Source of the DNA: Gilliamella sp. Choc5-1
GTDB taxonomy: Bacteria; Pseudomonadota; Gammaproteobacteria; Enterobacterales; Orbaceae
Reading direction: 5' to 3'
Length of the DNA: 64,000 nucleotides
Assembly (NCBI RefSeq): GCF_001690595.1
Contig: NZ_LZHH01000028.1
Location: 44,488 to 108,487, forward strand
Numbering within the stretch: the stretch's first letter is position 1; each line of letters opens with the position of its first letter. The notes below the pieces were generated by a model. It had not been told where the DNA came from, ran no database searches, and worked only from the letters and a program-made list of their open reading frames with translations. Below are positions 8,441-17,431 of the stretch, piece by piece. A program made the position numbers and the translations under genes.

Positions 8441-9376
8441 ATGAAAAATCATTTAAGCCCTTATATGCAGTTTAATCGCCAAGAATGGGCTAGTTTGCGT
8501 AATGCGGTACCTATGACGCTAACTTCGGAAGAGATCACTTCTTTACAAGGTATTAATGAAGACCTGTCAATCGATGAGGTTAGTGACATTTATTTACCTT
8601 TATCAAGATTATTAAATTATTATATTAGTAACAGTTTTAGTCGGCAGGCGGTATTATCCAAATTTTTAGGTAAAAGCCAAAAAATTCCTTACATCATAGG
8701 TATAGCAGGTAGTGTTGCGGTGGGTAAAAGTACGACTGCTCGTGTATTGCAAGCATTATTAACTCGTTGGCCAGAACATCGCAAAGTCGCATTGGTGACA
8801 ACCGATGGCTTTTTATACCCTAATAAATATCTTGAAGATCGTGGGATTATGAATAAAAAAGGATTCCCACAATCTTATGACATTAAAAAACTTATTAACT
8901 TTGTTGCTGATGTCAAATCAGGACAAGATAAAGTCAAAGCGCCAGTTTATTCTCATTTAGTTTATGACATTGTTGAAGGTGAAGAAACGGTTATCGATAG
9001 TCCTGATATTTTGATTCTTGAAGGATTAAATGTCTTACAAGGTACCATAAACTATGCCCAAGCCAATAACCGTGTTTTTGTATCTGATTATGTCGATTTT
9101 TCAATTTATGTTGACGCTCAATTGTCATTGTTACATGATTGGTATGTGAATCGATTCTTAAAATTTAGAGCAGGGGCTTTTAGTGATCCTAATTCTTATT
9201 TTAACCATTATTCACAGCTACCAGAACAAGAAGCGGTCAATATCGCTAATCGCCTTTGGCGCGAAATTAACGAATTAAATCTAATTGAAAACATTTTACC
9301 AACTAGAGAAAGAGCAAGCTTAATTTTAACTAAAGGTAAAGATCACAAAGTTGATTTGATTCAGTTAAGAAAATAA
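8441..9376 (+). CDS. coaA: Type I pantothenate kinase
   Basis: Phosphorylates pantothenate with ATP, the first and feedback-controlled step of coenzyme A synthesis. The 311-aa protein is collinear with E. coli CoaA (316). The P-loop is GSVAVGKS (90-97), followed by [10 protein letters not shown], the [11 protein letters not shown] strand and the DFSIYVDAQ segment, all hallmarks of the prokaryotic type I (P-loop) kinase rather than type II/III. The ribosome binding site is weak (GAGAA). The small exported DUF1090 gene follows after 16 bp, probably on the same message. Confidence 0.97.
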   Translation: MKNHLSPYMQFNRQEWASLRNAVPMTLTSEEITSLQGINEDLSIDEVSDIYLPLSRLLNYYISNSFSRQAVLSKFLGKSQKIPYIIGIAGSVAVGKSTTARVLQALLTRWPEHRKVALVTTDGFLYPNKYLEDRGIMNKKGFPQSYDIKKLINFVADVKSGQDKVKAPVYSHLVYDIVEGEETVIDSPDILILEGLNVLQGTINYAQANNRVFVSDYVDFSIYVDAQLSLLHDWYVNRFLKFRAGAFSDPNSYFNHYSQLPEQEAVNIANRLWREINELNLIENILPTRERASLILTKGKDHKVDLIQLRK

Positions 9377-9392
9377 ATTAATAGGAGTTTAT

Positions 9393-9836
9393 ATGAAATC
9401 AGTAATTCAAGCTGTGACCAAATTAAGCATGATCACTTTGATTATTTCATTTTCAATTGGCGTTTATGCCTCTGACCATGTAGAAGGGCTCACCTGTGAA
9501 GGTAAAAAACAGGCTATTGAAGTCGAAATTGAACAAGCCAAAAATCACACCAATACCCATAAAGTAGAAGGTCTTCAAAAGGCATTAGAAGATATTAATA
9601 ATTATTGTTCAAATAATGATTTGGAAGAAAAATATAAGAAAAAGATCCAAGAAAAAACAGATAAAGTGGCCAAAAGAACCCAAGAATTGGATCAAGCAAA
9701 AACAAAAGGTGATAAACAAAAAATCACCAAACAACAAACAAAATTAACTGATGCTAAGCAAGAACTTAATGAAGTTAAGGCTGAATTAGCTGAATTTTAT
9801 AAAGAACTTGAAAAAAATAAATCAACTCACAGCTAG
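9393..9836 (+). CDS. yqjC: YqjC-like DUF1090 exported protein
   Basis: A 147-aa protein with a signal peptide (about 1-26, ending GVYA before SDHVEG). The mature part is a long charged coiled coil: LTCEGKKQAIEVEIEQAK, GLQKALEDINNYC, then repeats of K/E/Q heptads. This is the DUF1090 pattern of E. coli YqjC, including two conserved cysteines (CEGK and NNYC) and the GLxKAL motif. E. coli YqjC is periplasmic and of unknown function. Here it has an AGGAG ribosome binding site and follows coaA closely, unlike E. coli where it sits with yqjD/yqjE. Confidence 0.85.
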   Translation: MKSVIQAVTKLSMITLIISFSIGVYASDHVEGLTCEGKKQAIEVEIEQAKNHTNTHKVEGLQKALEDINNYCSNNDLEEKYKKKIQEKTDKVAKRTQELDQAKTKGDKQKITKQQTKLTDAKQELNEVKAELAEFYKELEKNKSTHS

Positions 9837-9924
9837 ATGTACTAATTTTACAATAATGTTTTTATCATAAACCCTATCACTAACTACTATTGATGGGGGT
9901 ATGTCGTCTTTTGCATAATACCTT

Positions 9925-9946
9925 AGTCTTACTAGACTTTTTTATT
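9925..9946 (+). terminator. Probable weak intrinsic terminator after the DUF1090 gene
   Basis: AGTCT (9925-9929) and AGACT (9934-9938) form a 5-bp stem with a 4-nt loop, followed by a T-rich run (TTTTTTATTT). The stem is short, so termination may be partial. It separates the coaA/DUF1090 unit from the queF leader. Confidence 0.4.
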
Positions 9947-9973
9947 TAAAAAGAGTATGGTGTGCGTCTTGTT

Positions 9974-10012
9974 ACGTGGTTCGTGAACCTCCCACGCTAA
10001 AAAACTAAGGAA
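9974..10012 (+). promoter_or_regulatory. PreQ1 class I riboswitch in the queF leader
   Basis: The leader has stem P1 CGTGG (9975-9979) with CCACG (9992-9996), a 12-nt loop starting TTCG, and the A-rich tail CTAAAAAACTAAGGA that ends in the Shine-Dalgarno sequence just before the ATG at 10018. That arrangement (GGTTC, C-rich second strand, AAAAAACTAAGG tail) is the class I preQ1 aptamer consensus. In the H-type pseudoknot, loop bases (CCT at 9988-9990) can pair with AGG of the tail, hiding the ribosome binding site when preQ1 is bound. Translational control of queF, and perhaps queC, is inferred. Confidence 0.85.
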
Positions 10013-10017
10013 AAATA

Positions 10018-10491
10018 ATGAGTAAAATTACACTACTAGGCGATCAGTCTGTTCGCTATCCAACAACCTATTGTCCTGAAATACTCGAAACGTTCGATAA
10101 CAAACACCCGAATAACGACTATTTTGTTAAATTTAATTGTCCAGAATTTACTAGCCTTTGTCCTATCACGGGGCAACCTGATTTTGCGACAATTTATATT
10201 TCGTACGTGCCCAATATTAAAATGGTCGAAAGTAAATCGTTAAAACTCTATTTGTTCAGCTTTCGTAATCATGGTGATTATCACGAAGATTGCATTAATA
10301 TCATTATGAAAGATTTGATTAAATTAATGGATCCTAAATATATCGAAGTCTGGGGAAAATTTACTCCTCGAGGTGGGATCTCAATCGACCCGTATGCTAA
10401 CTATGGTAAAGCTGGTACTAATTGGGAGCAAATTGCGCTGAACCGTTTAGCTAATCACGATCTTTATCCTGAAAAAGTCGATAATCGCTAA
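10018..10491 (+). CDS. queF: NADPH-dependent preQ0 reductase
   Basis: Reduces the nitrile of preQ0 to the amine preQ1 in queuosine synthesis. At 157 aa this is the short, single-domain (YkvM-like) QueF, not the 282-aa bimodular enteric form. Catalytic Cys48 lies in CPITGQPD with Asp55, the same spacing as Cys55/Asp62 of B. subtilis YkvM. The NADPH motif [13 protein letters not shown] begins at E71. The [13 protein letters not shown] segment closes the T-fold. Its leader carries a preQ1 riboswitch and queC follows 29 bp downstream. Confidence 0.97.
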   Translation: MSKITLLGDQSVRYPTTYCPEILETFDNKHPNNDYFVKFNCPEFTSLCPITGQPDFATIYISYVPNIKMVESKSLKLYLFSFRNHGDYHEDCINIIMKDLIKLMDPKYIEVWGKFTPRGGISIDPYANYGKAGTNWEQIALNRLANHDLYPEKVDNR

Positions 10492-10520
10492 TCTATAATT
10501 TATCTAAACAGGAACCGTTA

Positions 10521-11177
10521 ATGCAAACTCGCAAAGCACTCGTTATATTTTCGGGCGGGCAAGATTCAACCACTTGCTTGCTACAAGCCATTGCTGATTA
10601 TGGACGTGAAAACGTCCAAGCAATTAGCTTTCACTATGGTCAACGTCACGCCATTGAGCTTGAAAAAGCCGAATGGATTGCTAAAGATTTAGGCATAAAG
10701 CAAACCGTCATTGATACGTCAGTCATTAAACAAACCACTAACAATGCGCTTATTGACAGCTCACAAGAAATCAAAGCAGCCGAAAATGGCGACTACCCCA
10801 ACACCTTTGTTGATGGGCGGAATATGCTTTTTTTACTTTTAGCTGGCTGTCATGCCAAGCAGCAAGGAATTTCTGACATTATTATTGGAGTTTGTGAAAC
10901 CGATTTTAGTGGTTATCCTGATTGTCGCGATATCTTTATTAAATCAATGAATGTATCGATGAATTTAGCTATGGATTATAGCTTTAATCTTATTACACCA
11001 CTGATGTATTTAACCAAAGCTCAAACGTGGGAAATGGCTGATAAACTAGGTTATCTTGATTATGTCCAAAAACATACCCACACCTGCTATTACGGTATAG
11101 AAGGGGGATGTGGTAAGTGTCCTAGTTGCCTGCTGCGTGATAAGGGCTTAAAAGAATATATGGCTCAGAGTAAATAG
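10521..11177 (+). CDS. queC: 7-cyano-7-deazaguanine (preQ0) synthase
   Basis: Converts 7-carboxy-7-deazaguanine and ammonia to preQ0 with ATP. The PP-loop SGGQDSTTC is at residues 11-19. The C-terminal zinc site [15 protein letters not shown] supplies C189, C197, C200 and C203. Length 218 aa is normal for the family. It follows queF with an AGGAA ribosome binding site and is probably co-transcribed, so the queF riboswitch may influence it only through coupling. Confidence 0.97.
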   Translation: MQTRKALVIFSGGQDSTTCLLQAIADYGRENVQAISFHYGQRHAIELEKAEWIAKDLGIKQTVIDTSVIKQTTNNALIDSSQEIKAAENGDYPNTFVDGRNMLFLLLAGCHAKQQGISDIIIGVCETDFSGYPDCRDIFIKSMNVSMNLAMDYSFNLITPLMYLTKAQTWEMADKLGYLDYVQKHTHTCYYGIEGGCGKCPSCLLRDKGLKEYMAQSK

Positions 11178-11188
11178 ATTAACCAACA

Positions 11189-11218
11189 ACTGGGTTCCTC
11201 ACCCCATTAAAAAGGAAA
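11189..11218 (+). promoter_or_regulatory. Candidate short preQ1-I-like pseudoknot before yhhQ
   Basis: TGGG (11191-11194) can pair with CCCA (11203-11206), and the loop bases TTCCT (11195-11199) are complementary to AGGAA (11213-11217), which is the yhhQ ribosome binding site. This is an H-type pseudoknot with an A-rich tail, the architecture of preQ1-I aptamers, but the loop is 8 nt instead of about 12 and the CTA of the consensus tail is missing. The downstream gene is a queuosine-precursor transporter, which supports the reading. It may be a divergent or degenerate aptamer. Confidence 0.45.
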
Positions 11219-11222
11219 AAAG

Positions 11223-11903
11223 ATGTATTTGAACACTCATTCAGAATCGATAGAAACAAACTTTACCCGTAAACAACAGCAAAAAGCCCTTTATTGGCTT
11301 TCTTTTTTTCATATTTTAGTTATTGCTTCAAGCAATTATTTAGTCCAAATCCCATTTGATATTTTTGGTTTTCACACCACATGGGGGGCTTTCACATTTC
11401 CGTTTATCTTTTTAACTACCGATTTAACCATTCGAATTTATGGTGCAAGTTTAGCAAGAAAGATCATCTTTGTCGTCATGATTCCGGCCTTACTATTTTC
11501 ATACTCTATTTCGGTATTATTTTTTGAAACCCATTGGGTTGGATTATCGGCATTAGCGGAATTTAATAGCTTTGTCTTTCGTATTGCATTAGCTAGTTTT
11601 GCTGCTTATTTAGTTGGGCAATTGATGGATATTACCGTCTTTAACTATTTAAGAAAAAACAGATCATGGTGGGTTGCACCAACAGCATCGGCAATTTTTG
11701 GTAATGCTATTGATACCATTGTCTTTTTTGCTATCGCATTTTATCAAAGTAGCGACGAATTTATGGCAAATCATTGGCCCGAAATTTCGTTAATGGACTA
11801 TAGTTTTAAAATTCTAATTTGTGGATTATTCTTCTTACCACTTTATGGGGTGATTTTGAATTTTATTTTAAAAAAATTAGTGGCAGACTATAAAGCTAAC
11901 TGA
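11223..11903 (+). CDS. yhhQ: Queuosine-precursor (preQ0/preQ1) transporter YhhQ
   Basis: Inner-membrane protein of the VUT/COG1738 family that imports preQ0 and preQ1. The 226-aa protein shows six hydrophobic segments, the conserved YLVQIPFDIFG near the first TM, WGAFTFPFIFLTTDLTIRIYG (the family signature, with the T-D-L...YG block), and AIFGNAIDTIVFFAIAF. It lies directly after queC, so synthesis and uptake of the same intermediate are encoded together. A short pseudoknot overlaps its ribosome binding site. Confidence 0.93.
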   Translation: MYLNTHSESIETNFTRKQQQKALYWLSFFHILVIASSNYLVQIPFDIFGFHTTWGAFTFPFIFLTTDLTIRIYGASLARKIIFVVMIPALLFSYSISVLFFETHWVGLSALAEFNSFVFRIALASFAAYLVGQLMDITVFNYLRKNRSWWVAPTASAIFGNAIDTIVFFAIAFYQSSDEFMANHWPEISLMDYSFKILICGLFFLPLYGVILNFILKKLVADYKAN

Positions 11904-12209
11904 TTATTATCATTTTCCCTTCATTATTGAAGGGAATTAGCCAATTCCTTTCAGGTTACTTATTTATTAGATACCATTTTTATACTTTTTAATTATTAGT
12001 TATTCTAATATCAGTAAAAGAAAAATTGATAACAGTAAAATAAAACTTAATAAAATTAATATGTTTTTGACTACTTTTTTAATTTATCTTTTTTGATCTT
12101 TCTATTCCGTTAAACACTTTTTGCCAAAAGGCAAGCTTCAGTGCATAATATGCGGTTAAGATCATAGTTAATGATGATCGATAATAATTATTATTTATGA
12201 GGTAAGGAA
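11904..12209. other. Intergenic region yhhQ-yfhM
   Basis: A perfect hairpin TTCCCTTCA / TGAAGGGAA (11915-11936, 4-nt loop) follows yhhQ. It lacks a T-run, so it is a poor intrinsic terminator and may be an RNA-stabilising 3' end. The remaining sequence is AT-rich. A good Shine-Dalgarno (GAGGTAAGGAA) precedes yfhM. I see no other gene. Confidence 0.45.
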
Positions 12210-15200
12210 ATGGGATTAGTAAAACATGTCGCTATATTTAGTATGTTGTTAGCGTTAGCTAGCTGTGATAATCAAGATATTAAGCAACAAAATGTAAATG
12301 CTGAAAAATCAATAACTCAATCGGCAACAAACGTTATTAATAATAGCGGTACAGCTGATCCCAATGACAACAAAATAGAGCAAGATAACCAATCCAAACC
12401 TGCTTTTAAATCTACTCCTGAGTTAATCGAAAAATATCACGATAAAGAGTTAACGGTTGTTGATAGCTCAGAAGTTATTCTTGATGGTTCAAGCACGTTG
12501 GTTATTACTTTTTCAGTTCCTTTAAATCCTAATCTTAAATTTTCTAATTTACTACGTTTAGTTGATCGCCAATCAGGTAATGTTGATGGTGCATGGGAAT
12601 TATCTGACAATGGGTTAGAACTAAGGCACCGTTACCTTGAACCAAATCGTAAGTTAACATTAACAATTGATAAAATGTTATCTGCGATTAACAATACAAA
12701 GTTAAAATCAGTTTATCAAAAAGATTTTACTACTCAAGATCGTAAGCCTTTAGTAGGGTTTGCTAATACAGGTTTTTTGTTACCTAGTAAATCAATGAGT
12801 GGGTTGCCAGTCATGACCCTTAATGTCAATAAAGTTGATGTTAATTTTTTCAAAATTAAACCGGAAAAATTATCTGATTTTATTGCTGATTATGGTTTTA
12901 TTAATCAAGTAGCGACTTGGAATTCGAAAGAAATGAGCAAGTATATTGATTTAGTTTATACTTCTCGGTTTGACCTCAACCCTAAACGCAATTCACAAGA
13001 AACCGTTTTAATTAATATATCTCAAATTTCTCAATTGCAGCAAGAAGGTGTTTACATTGCTGTTATGAACCAAGCTGGTAGCTATAATTATTCAAATCCT
13101 GCATCGTTATTTACAATCAGTAATATTGGGATTTCTGTGCATAATTATGCAGATGGTAAGTTAGCAGTTATTACCCATGCTCTTGATAATGGAAAGCCTA
13201 TTGCTAATGTAAATTTATCTGCCTTATGTGCTAGCAGTATACGAGATAGCAATAAAAATTGTTTACCTGTTTCAGCAAAAACCGATGACCAAGGTTATGT
13301 TGAAATGACTTTGCCTGAAGATGCAAAATACACTTTAATTACCGCAAGTGATGGTAAGCAAATTTCATTTGTTAATTTAGATCGAAATGCGCTTAATTTA
13401 AGTGAATTTAACCTTACAGGTTCACCTTTTTACCAACAGCAGCTATTTGTCTTTGGACCACGCGATTTATACCGACCAAGAGAAACCGCTTATTTTAATG
13501 CATTATTGCGTAATGCTGATGGAAAATTATTACCAGAACAACCCATTATTGTTGATGTTATGTCTCCTGATGGGCAAGTTGCCGAAAATTTTCTTTTACA
13601 ACCAGAACTCGATTCAAATGGTTTATATCAATGGAAATATGTTATTCCTGCCAATGCGGCAACTGGCAAATGGTCATTTCGTTTTAATTTAGGTGATGAT
13701 AATTATCGTTACTTTTATTTTCAGGTTGAGGAGTTTTTACCTGAACGAATGGCGATGGAAATTAATGCTTCATCAAATAAACCGATTTTAGCCAGTCAAA
13801 GCGTTAACTTTTCAGTTAAAGGTTGGTATTTATATGGTGCACCAGCGTCAAAAAATAATTTAGAAGGTAACGTTTATCTAAGAAAAATAGATTCAATACC
13901 TGAACTGGCTGATTATAAAATTGGTGCAGTAACTGATAGTGGAATTGATCGACAACTTGATACTATCGATGAAAAACTTGATAGTAATGGTGTTGCTCAA
14001 GTTCATGTTGATAATTCTAATTGGAAAGATTTTAAAACGCCAATCAACATTATTTTGCAAGCCAGTTTACTTGATTCTGGTGGTCGCCCTGTAACGCGTT
14101 ATGCAAACCAAATTATTTTGCCTGCCACTAAAATGCCTGCTATAAGAGCATTATTTTCTCAATCACCTTATTATGATTGGTCATTAGATCGTTATGTGAG
14201 TCGCCTAACGGTTGATGAAAATACAAATGCCCAATTTGAAGTTGCTTATGTGGATGCCGATGGTAAAAAATATGCCGCTAATCACCTAAAAGCACGAATT
14301 GTGCGTGAACGTCGTAGCTATTATTGGAGTTGGTCTGATGAGGATGGATGGAGACAGAACTACAATTCAAGTGAATTTATCGCATTTGAACAAAAACTTG
14401 ATATTAGTGAAAACGGTACAGTTAAAGTAAGTTATCAACCGGATGACTATGGTTCTTATCGTATTGAAGTTGTTGATACCCAAAATAATATTATGAGTAG
14501 TATTCGTTTTTGGAGTGGTTATAATTGGGAAGACAATACTAATGGTACTAATTCAGTTCGTCCCGATCAAGTGAAGTTAAGTATTGATAAAACTGCTTAT
14601 TCAATTGGTGATACCGCTAAAGTTCATGTACAGGCTCCTGTTGCAGGATCGGGTTATATCTCGCTTGAAACTAATGACGGTATATTGTGGAAGAAAAATA
14701 TTACCGTTGATGTTAATGGTCTTGATGTTGATATTCCAATTGAAGATTGGGGGCGTCATGATATTTATATTAGTGCGATGATTATTCGTCCATCAACCGA
14801 TGCCACAGTGCAGACAGTTAAAAGAGCAATTGGTTTGCTTTATCTACCAATTGATACTTCTAATCGACAGCTAAATATTAATATTGAAGCGCCTAAAAAG
14901 ACTAAACCTGAAAAAACGATTCCAATAAAAATCAAGATGGATAAGCAAGCTGTTAAAAAAGATCAAAAGGTAACAGTATTGGTATCAGCCGTTGATTCTG
15001 GCGTATTAAATATTACCAATTTTGTTACACCAGATCCTTACAGCGCTTTTTTAGGTAGAAAACGTTATAATGTTGATTTTTATGATGTATATGGCAAGTT
15101 AATAGAGGCATCAGGGCGTAATGTTAATATGAGTTTTGGTGGTGATGCAATGTTAGATTCAGCAGGACCTGGCGGTAAAAAACCAGTTACTGATGTAAAG

Positions 15201-17336
15201 ATTGTTGCACAACAACTTACTACTATCCAATTAAATGATGAAGGTGAAGGTATTGTTGAACTTCCTTTGCCTAATTTTAATGGTGAATTACGTTTAATGG
15301 CTCAAGCATGGGATGATACGCGTTTTGGTAAGGCTGAACAAACTATGCTCGTTGCTTCGCCAGTCGTTGCTGAATTATCGACACCGCGCTTTTTATCGGG
15401 CGGCGATCAGGCTAACTTGGCGTTGGATTTGAATAATCTAACCGAAAAAACACAAACAATGCAGATCGAGGTGTCTACTGATGGTTTGGTTCATCAAGAT
15501 TCATCTAAAGTAACAACATTAACATTAGATAGTAAGCAAAGACAGATTATTCAAGTGCCAATCATGGCCGATTATGGCTATGGGAAAGGTTCTGTTACCA
15601 TTAATGTTAAGGGTATTTTGTTAGAAGATGGTTCTGAGTATCAGATCAAACGATCTTGGAACATTGGCGTTAGACCTGCTTATGCCGCAACCACACGGTA
15701 TTATTCTGTAGCAATCAATGGCGGTGAAAGTTGGTCATTACCAGAAGGTAGTATTGTTGATATGATTAACAATACCGTTGATGGTAAATTAATTGTATCA
15801 AATGTGCCTCCACTTAATATTGCTCAATATATTAAAGAGTTATTTGCTTATCCATATGGTTGTTTAGAACAAACGATCAGTGGATTAACCCCATCGTTAT
15901 ACGCTAATCAACAGCAATTAGCTAATCTAGGTATTAAAACAGAGTCTGATGAAGAACGTCGTGAAAAAGTTCAATTAGGTATTTCACGAATTTTGTCAAT
16001 GCAACGTAGTAATGGTAGTTTTGGTCTATGGAGTAATGAAAGTGCTGAAGAATATTGGCTCACTGTTTACGCTACTGACTTTTTATTAAATGCAAAAGAA
16101 CGTGGTTACAATGTCAACAATGCAGCTCTTGATGCGGCAATGAATCGTATTAGTCAATATATTTATGATTCTAATGCATTTAATAGTTTACAAGGCTATT
16201 ATGGCAATCATTATGAAACCCAATATACTCAATTTGCAACAAAGGCTTATGCATTAATGGTTTTAGCTAAACAACATAAAATTAAGCCTGCAATGCGTAA
16301 TGAAATTAATCATATGTATGAGATAGTGACTAATGGAGATTCAGCAATTGCATCTCCATTGCCGATTATGCATTTGGCATTATCAGCTAAATTGGTTGGT
16401 TTTGATAAAATTTATAATGAACTCATGCTAGAAGTGTTCAGTACTAACTATGATAACCAATATCCTTGGCTAGGTGATTATGGTAGTGAGATTCGTGATA
16501 AGGCATTAGTATTATCACTATTAATAGAAAATAAAATTAGTGTTGATAAGCAAGCTGATTATCTATTTAATTTATCAGATACTTTAAATGATACTCGCTA
16601 TTTTTCAACGCAAGAATTAAATGCATTATTTATTGCAGGTTGGTCATTAGAACAACATAAAGGCGATAATAAATTCAATGTTTCGATTAATGGAAAATTA
16701 GTGGATGCAACTGCATCATTATCTCAATCATTTAATTTTGACCACTTGTCTAAAGAGTTAACGATTGCAAACCCAGAAAACGCACAACCGTTATATCTTA
16801 AATTTACTGTTACAGGTTATGGTAAAAAAGCACCAGCGCCAACTAGTAATAATAATATTTTAACAATTAATCGTTTTTATTATGATTTGAAAGGTAATCG
16901 TATTTCGCCTGAACATTTTAATGTTGGTGACTTAATGGTTGTTGTGCTAGATGTAATAGCAAAACAAAATATTCATGATGCTTTAATTGTTGATTTTTTA
17001 CCAGCAGGGCTTGAATTGGAAAACCAAAATTTAATGAATAGTAGCGTAAATCTAATGGCAATTCCTGAGTTATCTAACTTGTTAAAAGGTGAAGATAGTA
17101 ATGATATTAAGTACCAACAATATCGTGATGATAGATATGTGGCAGCAGTAGATATTCATAACTATATTGGTTCAAATAAATACCGTAAACGTGTTGTATA
17201 TTTAGCGAGAGCAGTAACAACTGGAAATTATATGATTCCATATCCATATGTGGAGTCAATGTATCGACCAGAACGGTTTGCAATAGGTCAAACATCTGAT
17301 GTAATGTCAATTACTGAGCATAAGCCAGCTAATTAA
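12210..17336 (+). CDS. yfhM: Bacterial alpha-2-macroglobulin lipoprotein
   Basis: A 1708-aa periplasmic lipoprotein that traps proteases which breach the outer membrane. A lipoprotein signal is seen at the start (lipobox LASC, Cys19, followed by Asp20, which would keep it at the inner membrane). The thioester motif CLEQ begins at Cys1218 within YPYGCLEQ, and MG-domain sequences such as VFGPRDLYRPRETAYF and SVDSGVLN-like AVDSGVLNITNF are present. The alpha-alpha toroid of the TED follows. E. coli YfhM (1653 aa) is encoded with pbpC as here; the pair is thought to guard and repair damaged envelope. A residue-rich linker (about 25-70, Asn/Gln/Ser) follows the lipid anchor. Confidence 0.96.
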   Translation: MGLVKHVAIFSMLLALASCDNQDIKQQNVNAEKSITQSATNVINNSGTADPNDNKIEQDNQSKPAFKSTPELIEKYHDKELTVVDSSEVILDGSSTLVITFSVPLNPNLKFSNLLRLVDRQSGNVDGAWELSDNGLELRHRYLEPNRKLTLTIDKMLSAINNTKLKSVYQKDFTTQDRKPLVGFANTGFLLPSKSMSGLPVMTLNVNKVDVNFFKIKPEKLSDFIADYGFINQVATWNSKEMSKYIDLVYTSRFDLNPKRNSQETVLINISQISQLQQEGVYIAVMNQAGSYNYSNPASLFTISNIGISVHNYADGKLAVITHALDNGKPIANVNLSALCASSIRDSNKNCLPVSAKTDDQGYVEMTLPEDAKYTLITASDGKQISFVNLDRNALNLSEFNLTGSPFYQQQLFVFGPRDLYRPRETAYFNALLRNADGKLLPEQPIIVDVMSPDGQVAENFLLQPELDSNGLYQWKYVIPANAATGKWSFRFNLGDDNYRYFYFQVEEFLPERMAMEINASSNKPILASQSVNFSVKGWYLYGAPASKNNLEGNVYLRKIDSIPELADYKIGAVTDSGIDRQLDTIDEKLDSNGVAQVHVDNSNWKDFKTPINIILQASLLDSGGRPVTRYANQIILPATKMPAIRALFSQSPYYDWSLDRYVSRLTVDENTNAQFEVAYVDADGKKYAANHLKARIVRERRSYYWSWSDEDGWRQNYNSSEFIAFEQKLDISENGTVKVSYQPDDYGSYRIEVVDTQNNIMSSIRFWSGYNWEDNTNGTNSVRPDQVKLSIDKTAYSIGDTAKVHVQAPVAGSGYISLETNDGILWKKNITVDVNGLDVDIPIEDWGRHDIYISAMIIRPSTDATVQTVKRAIGLLYLPIDTSNRQLNINIEAPKKTKPEKTIPIKIKMDKQAVKKDQKVTVLVSAVDSGVLNITNFVTPDPYSAFLGRKRYNVDFYDVYGKLIEASGRNVNMSFGGDAMLDSAGPGGKKPVTDVKIVAQQLTTIQLNDEGEGIVELPLPNFNGELRLMAQAWDDTRFGKAEQTMLVASPVVAELSTPRFLSGGDQANLALDLNNLTEKTQTMQIEVSTDGLVHQDSSKVTTLTLDSKQRQIIQVPIMADYGYGKGSVTINVKGILLEDGSEYQIKRSWNIGVRPAYAATTRYYSVAINGGESWSLPEGSIVDMINNTVDGKLIVSNVPPLNIAQYIKELFAYPYGCLEQTISGLTPSLYANQQQLANLGIKTESDEERREKVQLGISRILSMQRSNGSFGLWSNESAEEYWLTVYATDFLLNAKERGYNVNNAALDAAMNRISQYIYDSNAFNSLQGYYGNHYETQYTQFATKAYALMVLAKQHKIKPAMRNEINHMYEIVTNGDSAIASPLPIMHLALSAKLVGFDKIYNELMLEVFSTNYDNQYPWLGDYGSEIRDKALVLSLLIENKISVDKQADYLFNLSDTLNDTRYFSTQELNALFIAGWSLEQHKGDNKFNVSINGKLVDATASLSQSFNFDHLSKELTIANPENAQPLYLKFTVTGYGKKAPAPTSNNNILTINRFYYDLKGNRISPEHFNVGDLMVVVLDVIAKQNIHDALIVDFLPAGLELENQNLMNSSVNLMAIPELSNLLKGEDSNDIKYQQYRDDRYVAAVDIHNYIGSNKYRKRVVYLARAVTTGNYMIPYPYVESMYRPERFAIGQTSDVMSITEHKPAN

Positions 17337-17364
17337 TAAATTATGTTTACATAAATTTAATGTT

Positions 17365-17391
17365 CCGCCAACGGATGTTGGCGGTTTGTTT
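17365..17391 (+). terminator. Intrinsic terminator between yfhM and pbpC
   Basis: CCGCCAAC (17365-17372), loop GGAT, GTTGGCGG (17377-17384), then TTTGTTT. The 8-bp G+C-rich stem is strong. The short T-run suggests it may allow some read-through into pbpC, whose ATG lies 41 bp beyond. Confidence 0.75.
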
Positions 17392-17431
17392 ATGATAAAA
17401 ATGTAATGCCAACCTAAAGCATTAGTGCATC

